DNA from: Paenibacillus oryzisoli
GTDB lineage: Bacteria > Bacillota > Bacilli > Paenibacillales > NBRC-103111
Direction of reading: 5' to 3'
DNA: 64,000 nucleotides
Assembly (NCBI RefSeq): GCF_001653565.1
Contig: NZ_LYPB01000076.1
Coordinates: forward strand, 235,628 to 299,627
The position numbers and the translations under genes were made by a program. Numbering within the stretch: the stretch's first letter is position 1; each line of letters starts with the position of its first letter. Of the stretch, positions 24,101 through 33,869 are shown in pieces. The notes below the pieces were generated by a model, which was not told the DNA's origin, did no database searches, and saw only the letters and a list, made by a program, of their open reading frames with translations.

Positions 24101-27100
24101 ATGAGTAGAGTCATCGCGAAGTCCAAAATTGTATGCGCTTTCTTGGTGTTTGCCCTACTGGCAGGTCTTTGTTTACCAGTAGCGGTGCCTAACGTCATGG
24201 CAAGCTCGGACGATGTATTCGTCGAGAATTTTGATACAAATACGCTGGGTGTTAAGCCCGCCAACTGGACCGGAAATCCGCCAGCAGCCGATGCTCCTGC
24301 GCCAGTTCCTTATATCGCTAAGGCAACTGTCGAGAATTTAGCTGATTACCCCTCGCCATTGCTGAAGTTCGAGAAGAACGGCAAATCAACGGGTAATCTC
24401 CAAATCGAGCGCGCTTTCGCAGGTGCGAGCAGTCAGTCGGTATTTACTTATAAAGTGAGAGCGGAACAAACGTCAGGGACCGTGTATTTGCCATCACCCA
24501 AAAGCGGAGCAACCGCCATGGCTAAGTTCGCGATGAATGGGGGGAACTTCCAATATATGAAGAAAGGAGCATCGACTTGGACGACCATTCAAGCTTTTAC
24601 AAGTGCCACTTGGTATGAGGTGAAATTGCTTCTCAATTCAGATACGGATACGTTTGATGTCTACATTAACAATGAGAGGAAACTCACGAATGAACCAATG
24701 GCGGAAACAGGATCAGTAACTTCCTTTTATTTGGGATTGTACAAGGATACAATTGGTACGGCTTACTTCGATGATTTTCATATTTATTCGTATGTCCCAG
24801 CTATCTCGGTTGCTGTTACGCAAGCGGTTTATGAGATGAATGTGGGTACAAGCCAACCGCTAATCGTTATTTTCACACCTCCAACAGCAACGAACCAAAG
24901 TTTGACATGGTCATCCAGTAATACAGCGATCGCAACGGTTACGTCAAATGGTGTGGTGACAGGGATAGCACCGGGCACAGCGAACATTACGGCCAAAGCA
25001 GCAGACCAAGTTCCGGATGCGACCTATGTCGTGAACGTGAACGGAATAACGCCGGTAAACGAGGAAGCAGGAGATCTCTTATCCCTACCATTTGATGCGG
25101 AAACAACGGGGTCCAAACCAACGGCTTGGAAAGTACCGGCACCATCTGCGGCGGTTAGCCCTGCTCCTGATCCATATATATTGGCAGCAACGATAGGTGA
25201 ACTCGCAGGTTACCCAGGCAAAATGCTGAAGCTTGAGAAAAATGGGAAGTCTACCGCATCATATAATATTGAAAAAACAATTACAGGTGCAAGTTCTAAA
25301 GTAACCTTAACGTACAAATTTCGAGGGGAACAAACGGATGCCGTCATCTATTTGCCTTCTCTTAAGAGTGGGGCTACTGGTAGTTCTGCATTGAAGTTTG
25401 CATTAAATGCAGGACAATTCAGCTATATGAAGCAAGGAGCAGCAGCTTGGACGAATATTCAGCCGTTCACAAGTGGTGAGTGGTACGAAGTTAAGCTTAT
25501 GCTGGACACCGATGCGGATGTCTTTGATTTTTATATTAATGGCAATCAGAAGTTATCACGTGAGCCATATGATATTGGTGGCGTACCCTCTGTGATGTAT
25601 TTGGGGGTGTATAAAGATAGTATAGGAACAGCTTTCTTCGATGAGTTTCAAATGTATTCCTATCACCCTGCAATAAGTGCAACTATGAGTTCTGTCGAAT
25701 TCAATTTGGCGAAGGATGCTAGTTGGCAGTTACCACTCCTGTTTATACCTGCAAACGCTACTGTACAGAGTGCCATATGGACATCCAGTGAACCTGCCAT
25801 TGCTTCAGTAGATAACAAAGGTGTTGTACTGGGGCTCCAGCCAGGAACGACACTCATCACAGCACAGCCTTATGAGAATATTCCGCAAGTCTCCGTAACT
25901 GTCCACGTCTATGAAGTGCCAATTACTGGGATTTCAATTGCAGCTGTCACAGGTGCCGTACCTGTGAGATCCAGGCAGTATCTGCAAGCTACACTAACTC
26001 CTGTGGGAACAACCGAGGCGCATATTGTTTGGGGAACAGCGAATGCTGCCATAGCAACCGTCGACAGCTATGGTGAACTGACTGCGATTGGAGCCGGTAC
26101 GACGACCGTTTATGCAACGAATAAGGAGGGAACGATTCAAGGACAGACGAATGTGACTGTCGTGAACAGATCCGTCGCGAATGACTTGTACGTTTCGCCA
26201 ACGGGCGATGATACGAATCCGGGGACATTGCTTGCACCTTTTAAGACAATTCAACGGGCGCAAACAGCTGTTAGAGGGCTGAACGCTAACATGCAGGGCG
26301 ATATCAACATCTATTTACGTGAGGGTACTTATACATTAAGCGATACACTTCGGTTTAATGAGACAGATTCGGGCAGTAACGGTTATTTTGTAACCTACCA
26401 TAGTTACCCAGGTGAGCATCCGATGATTAGCGGAGGACAAACGGTTACGGGATGGAATCCGTTTGACAGTGAACAGCATATTTATCGGGCATTCGTTGGT
26501 ACGAATTTTCAAACCAGGCAGCTCTACGTGAATGGTGTACGTGCGATTAGAGCACGTAGTGAAGGCGGATTAATTAACGCTGCCAAAACAGCTACGGGGT
26601 ATACATCTGATGATACTATGCTGGCGAATTATCATCGCATCGGCGATCTTGAAATGGTGTTCAATGACCTCTGGTCCAATTCACGTGTGAAAGTTGAGTC
26701 AGTGAATGTGAGTGGCAGCAAAACGCAGATAACGATGAAAAATCCCGGATGGACAGCATCTTCCGTTCGTGGATTATCGTCGGTAACGGTCCCCGTTTAT
26801 TATGAGAATGCATATGAACTGCTTGATCAAGAGGGAGAATGGTACTTCGACCCATCAGACGGATATCTCTATTATAAGCCAAGAGCTTGGGAGGATTTAG
26901 CTACGGCTCAAGTCACTGCACCTGTTTTGGAACAACTGGTATCGGTCATTGGGCAATCAGCGGATCTTCCTGTGCGCAATCTTCAGTTCCAAGGGTTGAA
27001 ATTCATGTATACAACATGGATGAGACCGAGTACAGATTGGGGACATTCGGATGCACAGAATAACTATTTACGCTATGCAGGAACGCCTGACGAGCTTCCA

Positions 27101-30100
27101 GATGCTGCTATTGAAGTTGAGCTCGCGAATACGGTTAATTTCATCGGCAATGATTTTGCTAAATTAGGAATTACAGGATTAATCATGCAAAATGGCGTAC
27201 AAAATAGTTTGATCGAAGGGAATCGCTTCTACGACATTTCCGGGAGTGCGATATCTGTAGGGCAGCCGATTTCGAATGATCGTCAATATTATAATCCTGC
27301 AGATCATCGTATGGTGATGAAGAATAACGATATCCTGAACAATTTAATTTATGATATTGGGATTGATTTCAAGTCCGCTTCCGCGATTTCGGCTGGGTAT
27401 CCGCTCGATATGGACATCAGTCATAATGAAATTTATAACATTCCGTATAGCGGCACGCATATCGGGTACGGGTGGGATAAGAATTTTGACCCCGTAACCA
27501 AGAATATCAAAATTCAAGACAACATGATCTATGACTTAATGGGCAAAGGGGTTCGCGATGGCGGCGCCATCTATAGTCTTGGCACTAATGGCGCCAATCC
27601 GCAGGATAAGAATCTTGTATCCGGCAATTATATTCGTAATCAGATGGATGATAGTGCCGTGTTATATGCAGATCAATCATCTGCGTATTGGCGATATGAG
27701 AACAATGTCATCGACTTGAAAGAATCGAAACCATGGCATGGTTCTAAGCGGTGGGCGCAAGCATGGACGAATCTTATTCATGATCTTGATTTTGTAAATA
27801 ACTATACGACGGAAGCCTATTACGTGAATATCGGAATTAACAATACGTTCGAAGGAACGAAGGTAGTACCAGATGCGAATTGGCCTGAGGCTGCGAAGAC
27901 GATTATTGCGCAAGCGGGGATCCAGCCAGCCTATCAGGACTTGCAGGCAGGTATTGTGAGTCGATGGTCGACAGAGCGTCTTAGTCTCAATGTCGGATCC
28001 ACAAGTACGGTTAAAGTCCTTGCCCATAACGGCAAAGACCAGCCCCTCAGTCTAGAAGGCAGTCAGCTTTATTATAAATCCAAGAATTCTGACATTGCTA
28101 CGGTTGATGCACAAGGGCAAGTAACCGGGATTTCGACAGGCAGTACAAAGGTTGTTATCTATATCGTGAATGGCGCAGTTATGCGTGAGCTTGAAGCGGA
28201 TATTTATGTCGGTGATGTGTTAACGGATATTCGATTAACTGACACAACGGGAAATATCGTACATGTGGAACAAGGGACGACTACCGTGCTTCATGCTTTT
28301 GGGAATACGTCATTCGGCAATCGGACAGAGTTGGATCATGTGACCTTTACTTCATTAACACCTGAAATTGCAACAGTGAGCAGCGATGGCACACTAACAA
28401 CGCTTCAGGCAGGTTCAGCAGTCCTCTTGCTGAAAGGTGATTTCCTAGGCCAGCAGCGGGAAGGTTATTATTATGTGAAGGTTTGGAACAATACGACTAA
28501 AGATACTTACAAGTTGCGTAAGGAATTAGGTGATTTGGATAGCTGGTATGTGTACCCGACAGCATTGAATAATGTGCAGAGTGACACAGACAGTATTACC
28601 ATTACGACACCGAATAGTGGTCACGCCGTGTATCAGGGTCGTACATTTATGAACGAGTTTATAGATTTTAATTTGAAAATCAATGCAACGAGTAGTTGGT
28701 ATGCGCTTCTTTTTGGCAAGCAAAGCAATACGCTTGGGTATAGTCACGGAGATGAAGATAATTATCTCATGGTGGTTTCCGAATCAGGCATTGAGCTTCA
28801 GCGCTACAATAAAGCCCAACGAACGGTGATATACGGTACGATTGCCAATTATACAAGTCTGGCAGGACCAGCCATTCCGAATACAATGCTTCCGTTCAAT
28901 CAGGAGCGTCATCTCGAGCTTGGGACATTTAATGAAGCCGATGGTGTTCGCATTATTTTAAAAGTAGATGGCGTCGAAGTGTTTAATTATTTGGATACAG
29001 CCCCACAAGCCATTCGTCAGCCAGGATATTTCGGACTTGTTTCGAGGAACGGCAGTATGACATTCTCTAAAACCGATGACTCTGCGCAACCGATCGTTGG
29101 TTTAATCATGAATGGAGCAGCAGAGATGGTAGTTGGCGAGACATCGCATGCCACAGTGAAGGCTATGGATGACACTGGTGTGATCATCGTGCCAGCCACA
29201 GGGGTTACTTACGAAAGCGATCAACCCGATGTTGCAAGTGTTGGCGCGGATGGCATGGTTGAAGCCGTAGGGCAAGGTACTGCGCATATAACCGCTGCGT
29301 ACGCGGGGTTAACGGCGACATTTGAACTGGTCGTTCGTGCGGAGGAAGGAACTACGGAACCAGAAAGAGAGCCAACAACGGAACCAACAGAAGAGCCAAA
29401 TACAACCCCGAGTACGTCAAGTCCTGCGTCTGGACCATCTGCTCTGCGTGAGCAGCTGTGGACGGAGAGTGAGCAAGGCATTTTGTTGGGAGCCGATGGA
29501 CGAACTACGACGGTGCAAAACTACCCTGATGGTACTAAGGGACAGCTCGTTCGCATCTCGGCAGATGCACTAACCCAAGCGTTGGATAGTCTGAAGGGGG
29601 CATCAAAACAAATTATCATTGTACCCGCCACAGGCGCAGTTGGGGGAAGTGGAACAACAGTTACGCTGCCGAGTAGTTCACTCGTGAAAGCAGCTGAGTC
29701 AAATCCCCAGGCAGTGCTTCTTATTCAAACAGAGGGAGCTTCATATAGCTTGCCATTACAGCTCCTTGATCTTCATACAATAGGGAAGTCGTTAGGAGTT
29801 ACACAAGATGGGATCCAAATTTCAGTAACGATTAAAGCAGTCCATGGGGAGCAAGCAGCGAAAGCTAAACAAACGATGCAACAGCTCTCTGCTAAATCCA
29901 TTTCGGATATGATCGAATTTCAGGTGTTTGCCGAAGGTGCAGGTCAATCCATTGAGTTGAAAAACTTCAACCAATATGTGGAACGAAGTCTTGATTTGCA
30001 TGACACTATCGCTGCGAATGAAGTAACAGCCGTGATGATCGATGCGAGCGGGCAATTAACCTTTGTCCCGATGATGATCAAGCAAGTGGGTGGGGAGTCG

Positions 30101-30718
30101 GTTGCGGTACTCAAAAGAAAAGGAAACAGCGCCTACTCGGTTATTCAGTACAGCAAAACATTCGCTGATCTCGCCCATCACTGGTCCCGTTCAGATGTGG
30201 AACTCCTCGCATCTAAACTGTTGATTAAGGGAAGAAGCGAGGAAGCTTTTGCACCAGATCAACCTATTACTAGAAGTGAGTTTGCTGCTTTATTGGTTCG
30301 TGCACTTGGATTAAACGAATACACAGAAGGAGCAAAATTCAAGGACATCTCGCCAAGCGAATGGTATGCAGGAGCAGTAGGAGCAGCTGTACTCGCTGGT
30401 CTTGTAGATGGCATGTCTGAGAATGAATTTGCCCCAAGTGCAACAATAACCAGGGAGCAAATGGCCGTCATGATTATTCGTGCGTTGAAAGTAGTTGATA
30501 GCAATACCCCGATAGAAGAGGCATCTTCTGTTCTTCCTTTCAAAGATGCAGCTGAAGTATCCACATGGGCGCTTCCAGCCATCAAGCAGTCTGTTGAACT
30601 TGGTTTATTGCAAGGTGTAGATGGGCAACACTTCGCATCTGCTAAACCTGCAACACGCGCAGAGGCTGCTCTTATTTTGAAACGGTTTTTACAGCATGTG
30701 AAATTCATAAACGAATAA
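24101..30718 (+). CDS. Giant SLH-anchored beta-helix surface protein, probable polysaccharide-degrading enzyme
   Basis: A 2205-residue exported protein. Rough order: signal peptide 1-35; beta-sandwich (LamG-like) 35-235; Big2 236-315; second copy of the same sandwich 325-525; two Big2 domains 528-695; right-handed parallel beta-helix 697-1283 beginning LYVSPTGDDTNPGT; two Big2-like domains 1288-1463; a further sandwich 1472-1660; Big2 1663-1745; a Glu/Thr/Pro linker; an unassigned domain 1784-2020; three SLH repeats 2020-2205. SLH repeats bind pyruvylated wall polymer, so the enzyme stays on the cell surface. ATG 24101 (RBS GGTGGAGG) is required because upstream starts lie in the promoter. 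The helix resembles GH141/pectate-lyase-like enzymes; substrate not proven. Confidence 0.85.
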   Translation: MSRVIAKSKIVCAFLVFALLAGLCLPVAVPNVMASSDDVFVENFDTNTLGVKPANWTGNPPAADAPAPVPYIAKATVENLADYPSPLLKFEKNGKSTGNLQIERAFAGASSQSVFTYKVRAEQTSGTVYLPSPKSGATAMAKFAMNGGNFQYMKKGASTWTTIQAFTSATWYEVKLLLNSDTDTFDVYINNERKLTNEPMAETGSVTSFYLGLYKDTIGTAYFDDFHIYSYVPAISVAVTQAVYEMNVGTSQPLIVIFTPPTATNQSLTWSSSNTAIATVTSNGVVTGIAPGTANITAKAADQVPDATYVVNVNGITPVNEEAGDLLSLPFDAETTGSKPTAWKVPAPSAAVSPAPDPYILAATIGELAGYPGKMLKLEKNGKSTASYNIEKTITGASSKVTLTYKFRGEQTDAVIYLPSLKSGATGSSALKFALNAGQFSYMKQGAAAWTNIQPFTSGEWYEVKLMLDTDADVFDFYINGNQKLSREPYDIGGVPSVMYLGVYKDSIGTAFFDEFQMYSYHPAISATMSSVEFNLAKDASWQLPLLFIPANATVQSAIWTSSEPAIASVDNKGVVLGLQPGTTLITAQPYENIPQVSVTVHVYEVPITGISIAAVTGAVPVRSRQYLQATLTPVGTTEAHIVWGTANAAIATVDSYGELTAIGAGTTTVYATNKEGTIQGQTNVTVVNRSVANDLYVSPTGDDTNPGTLLAPFKTIQRAQTAVRGLNANMQGDINIYLREGTYTLSDTLRFNETDSGSNGYFVTYHSYPGEHPMISGGQTVTGWNPFDSEQHIYRAFVGTNFQTRQLYVNGVRAIRARSEGGLINAAKTATGYTSDDTMLANYHRIGDLEMVFNDLWSNSRVKVESVNVSGSKTQITMKNPGWTASSVRGLSSVTVPVYYENAYELLDQEGEWYFDPSDGYLYYKPRAWEDLATAQVTAPVLEQLVSVIGQSADLPVRNLQFQGLKFMYTTWMRPSTDWGHSDAQNNYLRYAGTPDELPDAAIEVELANTVNFIGNDFAKLGITGLIMQNGVQNSLIEGNRFYDISGSAISVGQPISNDRQYYNPADHRMVMKNNDILNNLIYDIGIDFKSASAISAGYPLDMDISHNEIYNIPYSGTHIGYGWDKNFDPVTKNIKIQDNMIYDLMGKGVRDGGAIYSLGTNGANPQDKNLVSGNYIRNQMDDSAVLYADQSSAYWRYENNVIDLKESKPWHGSKRWAQAWTNLIHDLDFVNNYTTEAYYVNIGINNTFEGTKVVPDANWPEAAKTIIAQAGIQPAYQDLQAGIVSRWSTERLSLNVGSTSTVKVLAHNGKDQPLSLEGSQLYYKSKNSDIATVDAQGQVTGISTGSTKVVIYIVNGAVMRELEADIYVGDVLTDIRLTDTTGNIVHVEQGTTTVLHAFGNTSFGNRTELDHVTFTSLTPEIATVSSDGTLTTLQAGSAVLLLKGDFLGQQREGYYYVKVWNNTTKDTYKLRKELGDLDSWYVYPTALNNVQSDTDSITITTPNSGHAVYQGRTFMNEFIDFNLKINATSSWYALLFGKQSNTLGYSHGDEDNYLMVVSESGIELQRYNKAQRTVIYGTIANYTSLAGPAIPNTMLPFNQERHLELGTFNEADGVRIILKVDGVEVFNYLDTAPQAIRQPGYFGLVSRNGSMTFSKTDDSAQPIVGLIMNGAAEMVVGETSHATVKAMDDTGVIIVPATGVTYESDQPDVASVGADGMVEAVGQGTAHITAAYAGLTATFELVVRAEEGTTEPEREPTTEPTEEPNTTPSTSSPASGPSALREQLWTESEQGILLGADGRTTTVQNYPDGTKGQLVRISADALTQALDSLKGASKQIIIVPATGAVGGSGTTVTLPSSSLVKAAESNPQAVLLIQTEGASYSLPLQLLDLHTIGKSLGVTQDGIQISVTIKAVHGEQAAKAKQTMQQLSAKSISDMIEFQVFAEGAGQSIELKNFNQYVERSLDLHDTIAANEVTAVMIDASGQLTFVPMMIKQVGGESVAVLKRKGNSAYSVIQYSKTFADLAHHWSRSDVELLASKLLIKGRSEEAFAPDQPITRSEFAALLVRALGLNEYTEGAKFKDISPSEWYAGAVGAAVLAGLVDGMSENEFAPSATITREQMAVMIIRALKVVDSNTPIEEASSVLPFKDAAEVSTWALPAIKQSVELGLLQGVDGQHFASAKPATRAEAALILKRFLQHVKFINE

Positions 30719-30730
30719 CACACCTACACG

Positions 30731-30766
30731 TCCGGCGGAACTTGCTACAGTTTCGCCGGATTTTAT
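30731..30766 (+). terminator. Rho-independent terminator
   Basis: Stem TCCGGCGGAACT / AGTTTCGCCGGA with one mismatch, followed by TTTTAT. Confidence 0.8.
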
Positions 30767-30827
30767 ATGACAAGGGAGGAGGAAATTGAAGTAAAGAAAA
30801 GTAGTAAGTGAGTAAGAAAGTGAGTCA

Positions 30828-30847
30828 AAATGTATGCGGTTACATTT
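30828..30847 (+). promoter_or_regulatory. Palindromic operator, cre-like, before the secreted beta-helix gene
   Basis: AAATGTA, six bases (TGCGGT), TACATTT: perfect 7-bp arms. The core TGTATGCGGTTACA matches the catabolite-responsive consensus at all but one position. It lies 20 bp before the start, overlapping the leader, a repressor position. Confidence 0.5.
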
Positions 30848-30866
30848 TTGATGGGAGGATGTTCGT

Positions 30867-33194
30867 ATGAGATCTCAATTTGTAGTACGTTTCTTAACTA
30901 TCTGCATATTTTTGTTGGTTTCGTTATTTGTCTATAAAGGTTCTACGGTCCAAGCTGCAATTCAAGCAACCTATTATGCTTCACCAACTGGAAGTGGAAC
31001 GATTTGTTCACTAGCTTCGCCATGTTCGCTTAGTGGCGTAAGAGATAAAGTACGTACAGTGAGTACCAGTATGACGGGCGATATTCAAGTCTTCTTGCGA
31101 GGAGGCACGTATACGCTGAGCACGCCATTAACGCTGGATTACAGGGATTCCGGATCAAACTCATACCGTATCATCTGGACGAATTATAATAGCGAAATGC
31201 CAGTCCTAACTGGCGGTCAATCGCTGACGGGTGGATGGACTATACATGATGCGGCAGCTAATATTTATAAGAAAACAGGGGTTACTGCAGAATTCCGACA
31301 ACTGTACATGAATGATGTTCCAGCAACTCGAGCTAGAAAACCTAATGTAACGAGTCCAGACACCTTCGCATCGTACTACGATACGATTAGTGCCGATATT
31401 ACGAATAAACAGTACAAAATCAATCTAGCAGAAATTAGCAACTGGGCTGACTTTAATCAAGTCGAAATGGTTGTTCAACCCCATTGGTACCATAATCGAT
31501 TGCGGCTATCCTCTTTCACCACAGATACGAATTATGCTTATGTTCGATTCCTTTCTCCTGACCAAGATCATGCTTTCGATAAATCAGCTCCTAATTATGC
31601 CTCGAATGCTTACTATTTTGAAAATGCCTATGAATTTCTGGATGCGCCTGGCGAGTGGTACCTGCAAACGGGAACGGACACGCTATACTACAAGCCATTA
31701 AGTGGGCAAAATATGTCAACGATTCCTGTGACCATCCCTGGACCAGATGTCTTAATGAATGTTGTCGGAACCGCAGCAGCTCCTGTCCATCATCTAACCG
31801 TGAGTGGGCTTAACTTCACCTATGCAGGTTGGAAAAGCCCAGGTTCGAACGGAGTCGTCATGACGCAAGGGGCTAATCCATTAAGTGGGCCTGTCGTGCC
31901 AGGCGCTTTGCAGATAACGTATGCTAATGAACTACGCGTAATCAATAATACGTTTCGTCATTTAGGCGGTACTGCACTCAAGTTGGGTAACGGACTAAAA
32001 GATAGTCAAATCGTGGGAAATATCATTGAAGATGTTGCGGCCAACGGCATCGAGCTAAAGTCACCTAAAAACGCAAGTAGAGATGATCTCACTGAGCGCG
32101 TGCTAATTGGCAACAACACGATTACGCGTGTCGGTCAACACTATACGAACGGTATTGGGATTGTTGGTTACTTTCTGAATGGCGTCGTCATCGAGCATAA
32201 CGATATTTCATATACCCCTTATATGGGTATTCAAGTCGGCGGACAAGGCGGATGTAATTGTTCCACCGGAATGGCAAATAATCGCATTCAATACAATGAT
32301 ATTCACCATGTGATGCAGGTTCATGACGATGGAGGGGCCATCTATTTGCTTGGTCGGCAGCCAGGTACTTATGTTTTTGAGAACTATGTGCATGATATCG
32401 CCAAAAGCAGTTACGCCATGAGCTCTCCCGTAGCAGGCTTATATCTGGATAACTACAGCGAGTTTATTACCGTACAACATAATGTCCTTGCTTCGATCCA
32501 GACAACCACAGGTGCGTATTTAACCTATGAGCAAACAGGGATTGGTGCTATGAACAATCAATGGGTCAATAATAGTACACAGGATGTTTCGGTCATCAAT
32601 CAAGCTGGGACGGCGCTGAGTTATGTGGAACCGATGCTGGTACGATTGGATGCTAATTTTAATGGGGAAGCGACAGGAAGTGCACCTACGGGATGGTCGA
32701 TTACGAATGGCAACGGCTCTGTAACAACGGCCGAAATCCCATCTGCAACGGACAAAAGTGTGTTGATCGCAAAAGCTGTTTCAACCACATCATCGATGGC
32801 GAATAAAACGTTGGCCACTTCTGTGAGTGGAATTATATCAGTCAAAGCGAACATTCGTGCGGAACAAACCTCCGCGTGGAAAATGGCACCATACATTGTT
32901 GATAGTTCTGGAGTTCAAGCTGTTTCAGTTGGATTCGATGGCGGTTACATCAAAACGTACAACGGCTCAACCTTGACTGCCGTTCAGCCATTTACCGCAG
33001 GAACTTGGTATGAGTTACAGGTCGTAATGGATACGAATACGGATCTTTTTGACCTTTATGTCGATGGCATCAGACTCGTAACAGACGCCAGCTTTCGTAA
33101 TCCAGTGACACATATAAGAACAATTAGCTTTGGTATTGGCACGGGTCATATTGGCAGTTTTTATTTGGATAATGTTCAGGTATTTGCTCCGTAA
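30867..33194 (+). CDS. Secreted right-handed beta-helix protein with C-terminal beta-sandwich
   Basis: A 775-residue exported protein: signal peptide about 1-31 (cleavage after VQA), beta-helix about 33-590 starting TYYASPTGSGT, and a C-terminal sandwich domain about 592-775. The helix shares several phrases with the giant protein (GDIQVFLRGGTYTLS, RQLYMNDVPATRAR, YYFENAYEFLDAPGEWY), so the two are paralogues. The C-terminal domain is the same type found twice in the giant protein and once in the GH26 mannanase. It lacks SLH repeats and is probably released. ATG 30867 follows GGGAGG. Likely a polysaccharide hydrolase or lyase; catalytic residues not assigned. Confidence 0.82.
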   Translation: MRSQFVVRFLTICIFLLVSLFVYKGSTVQAAIQATYYASPTGSGTICSLASPCSLSGVRDKVRTVSTSMTGDIQVFLRGGTYTLSTPLTLDYRDSGSNSYRIIWTNYNSEMPVLTGGQSLTGGWTIHDAAANIYKKTGVTAEFRQLYMNDVPATRARKPNVTSPDTFASYYDTISADITNKQYKINLAEISNWADFNQVEMVVQPHWYHNRLRLSSFTTDTNYAYVRFLSPDQDHAFDKSAPNYASNAYYFENAYEFLDAPGEWYLQTGTDTLYYKPLSGQNMSTIPVTIPGPDVLMNVVGTAAAPVHHLTVSGLNFTYAGWKSPGSNGVVMTQGANPLSGPVVPGALQITYANELRVINNTFRHLGGTALKLGNGLKDSQIVGNIIEDVAANGIELKSPKNASRDDLTERVLIGNNTITRVGQHYTNGIGIVGYFLNGVVIEHNDISYTPYMGIQVGGQGGCNCSTGMANNRIQYNDIHHVMQVHDDGGAIYLLGRQPGTYVFENYVHDIAKSSYAMSSPVAGLYLDNYSEFITVQHNVLASIQTTTGAYLTYEQTGIGAMNNQWVNNSTQDVSVINQAGTALSYVEPMLVRLDANFNGEATGSAPTGWSITNGNGSVTTAEIPSATDKSVLIAKAVSTTSSMANKTLATSVSGIISVKANIRAEQTSAWKMAPYIVDSSGVQAVSVGFDGGYIKTYNGSTLTAVQPFTAGTWYELQVVMDTNTDLFDLYVDGIRLVTDASFRNPVTHIRTISFGIGTGHIGSFYLDNVQVFAP

Positions 33195-33233
33195 TATGAC
33201 TTATATCATTTAGAAGGAGGGATAATTTAGTAT

Positions 33234-33571
33234 ATGAATATAGGAGCGATTAATCATCTGCTATTTTCAGTGTCGGATTTGGAGGAGTCGATTGGGTTTT
33301 ATCAGAGAAGGAATTACCTCGTCAAGACATTCGTTATTCGTATACGCATATGGCCTTTACGATAGCTGAGCAATATTTCGATAAGCTACTTGAAAAACTA
33401 CAACGATTACATGTACATATTCTTCCTGGGCGAAATAGAGACGTGAGAGACAAACAGTCCATCTATTTCACCGAACCTGATGGACATAAATTCGAGTTCC
33501 ATACGGGGTCAATGGCAGAACGACTAACCTATTACAGAGAGGATAACACGCATATGATGTTTTTTGATTGA
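33234..33571 (+). pseudogene. fosB: Metallothiol transferase FosB, broken by an internal deletion
   Basis: The first 23 codons (INHLLFSVSDLEESIGFYQ) and, in a different frame, the region from LPRQDIRYSYTHMAFT through ILPGRNRDVRDKQSIYFTE to KFEFHTGSMAERL match FosB, the bacillithiol-dependent fosfomycin-inactivating glyoxalase-fold enzyme of Firmicutes. About 30 codons between them are missing and the frame is lost. The three metal ligands (His in NHLLF, His in YTHMAF, Glu in KFEFHTG) are all still encoded, so the lesion may be recent. It keeps a good ribosome binding site (GAAGGAGGG). Confidence 0.85.
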
Positions 33572-33630
33572 ATCCAATAGGTGAATCTAGGGACTATGGG
33601 GCGAGATAGTCGTTGAGATTGGAAAAAAAA

Positions 33631-33834
33631 CGACTTAGGGAGAGCGAAAGCTTAAGTCTCGCTTCCGTAAGTCGAAATAATCGACTTAGGGAGAGGGAGA
33701 GCTCAAGTTTCGCTCACGCAAGTCGAAATAATCGACTTAGGAAGAGGGAGAGCTCAAGTTTCGCTATCGTAAGTCGAAATTATCGACTTAGGGAGAGCAA
33801 ATGCTCAAGTTTCGCTCACGCAAGTCGAAATAAT
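33631..33834. repeat. Four 51-bp tandem repeats
   Basis: Exactly four 51-bp units start at 33631, 33682, 33733 and 33784. Each opens with CGACTTAGG, has a variable GAGAG-rich centre and closes with AAGTCGAAATAAT; unit ends pair with unit starts, so each unit can form a hairpin, and the junction AGTCGA-AATAA-TCGACT is itself a palindrome. Because 51 is a multiple of 3, one frame stays open and would give a 17-residue repeat (RLRERESSSFAHASRNN), but no start context supports translation. Flanks: the fosB remnant and the 3' end of a LysR gene. Confidence 0.9.
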
Positions 33835-33869
33835 CGACTATCCCCGATTCTAGGTGCCCCGGCCTGCGA

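Noticed and set aside
33631..33834. CRISPR array
   Set aside because: The units abut directly with no unique spacers, differ by scattered point changes, and no cas genes are present.
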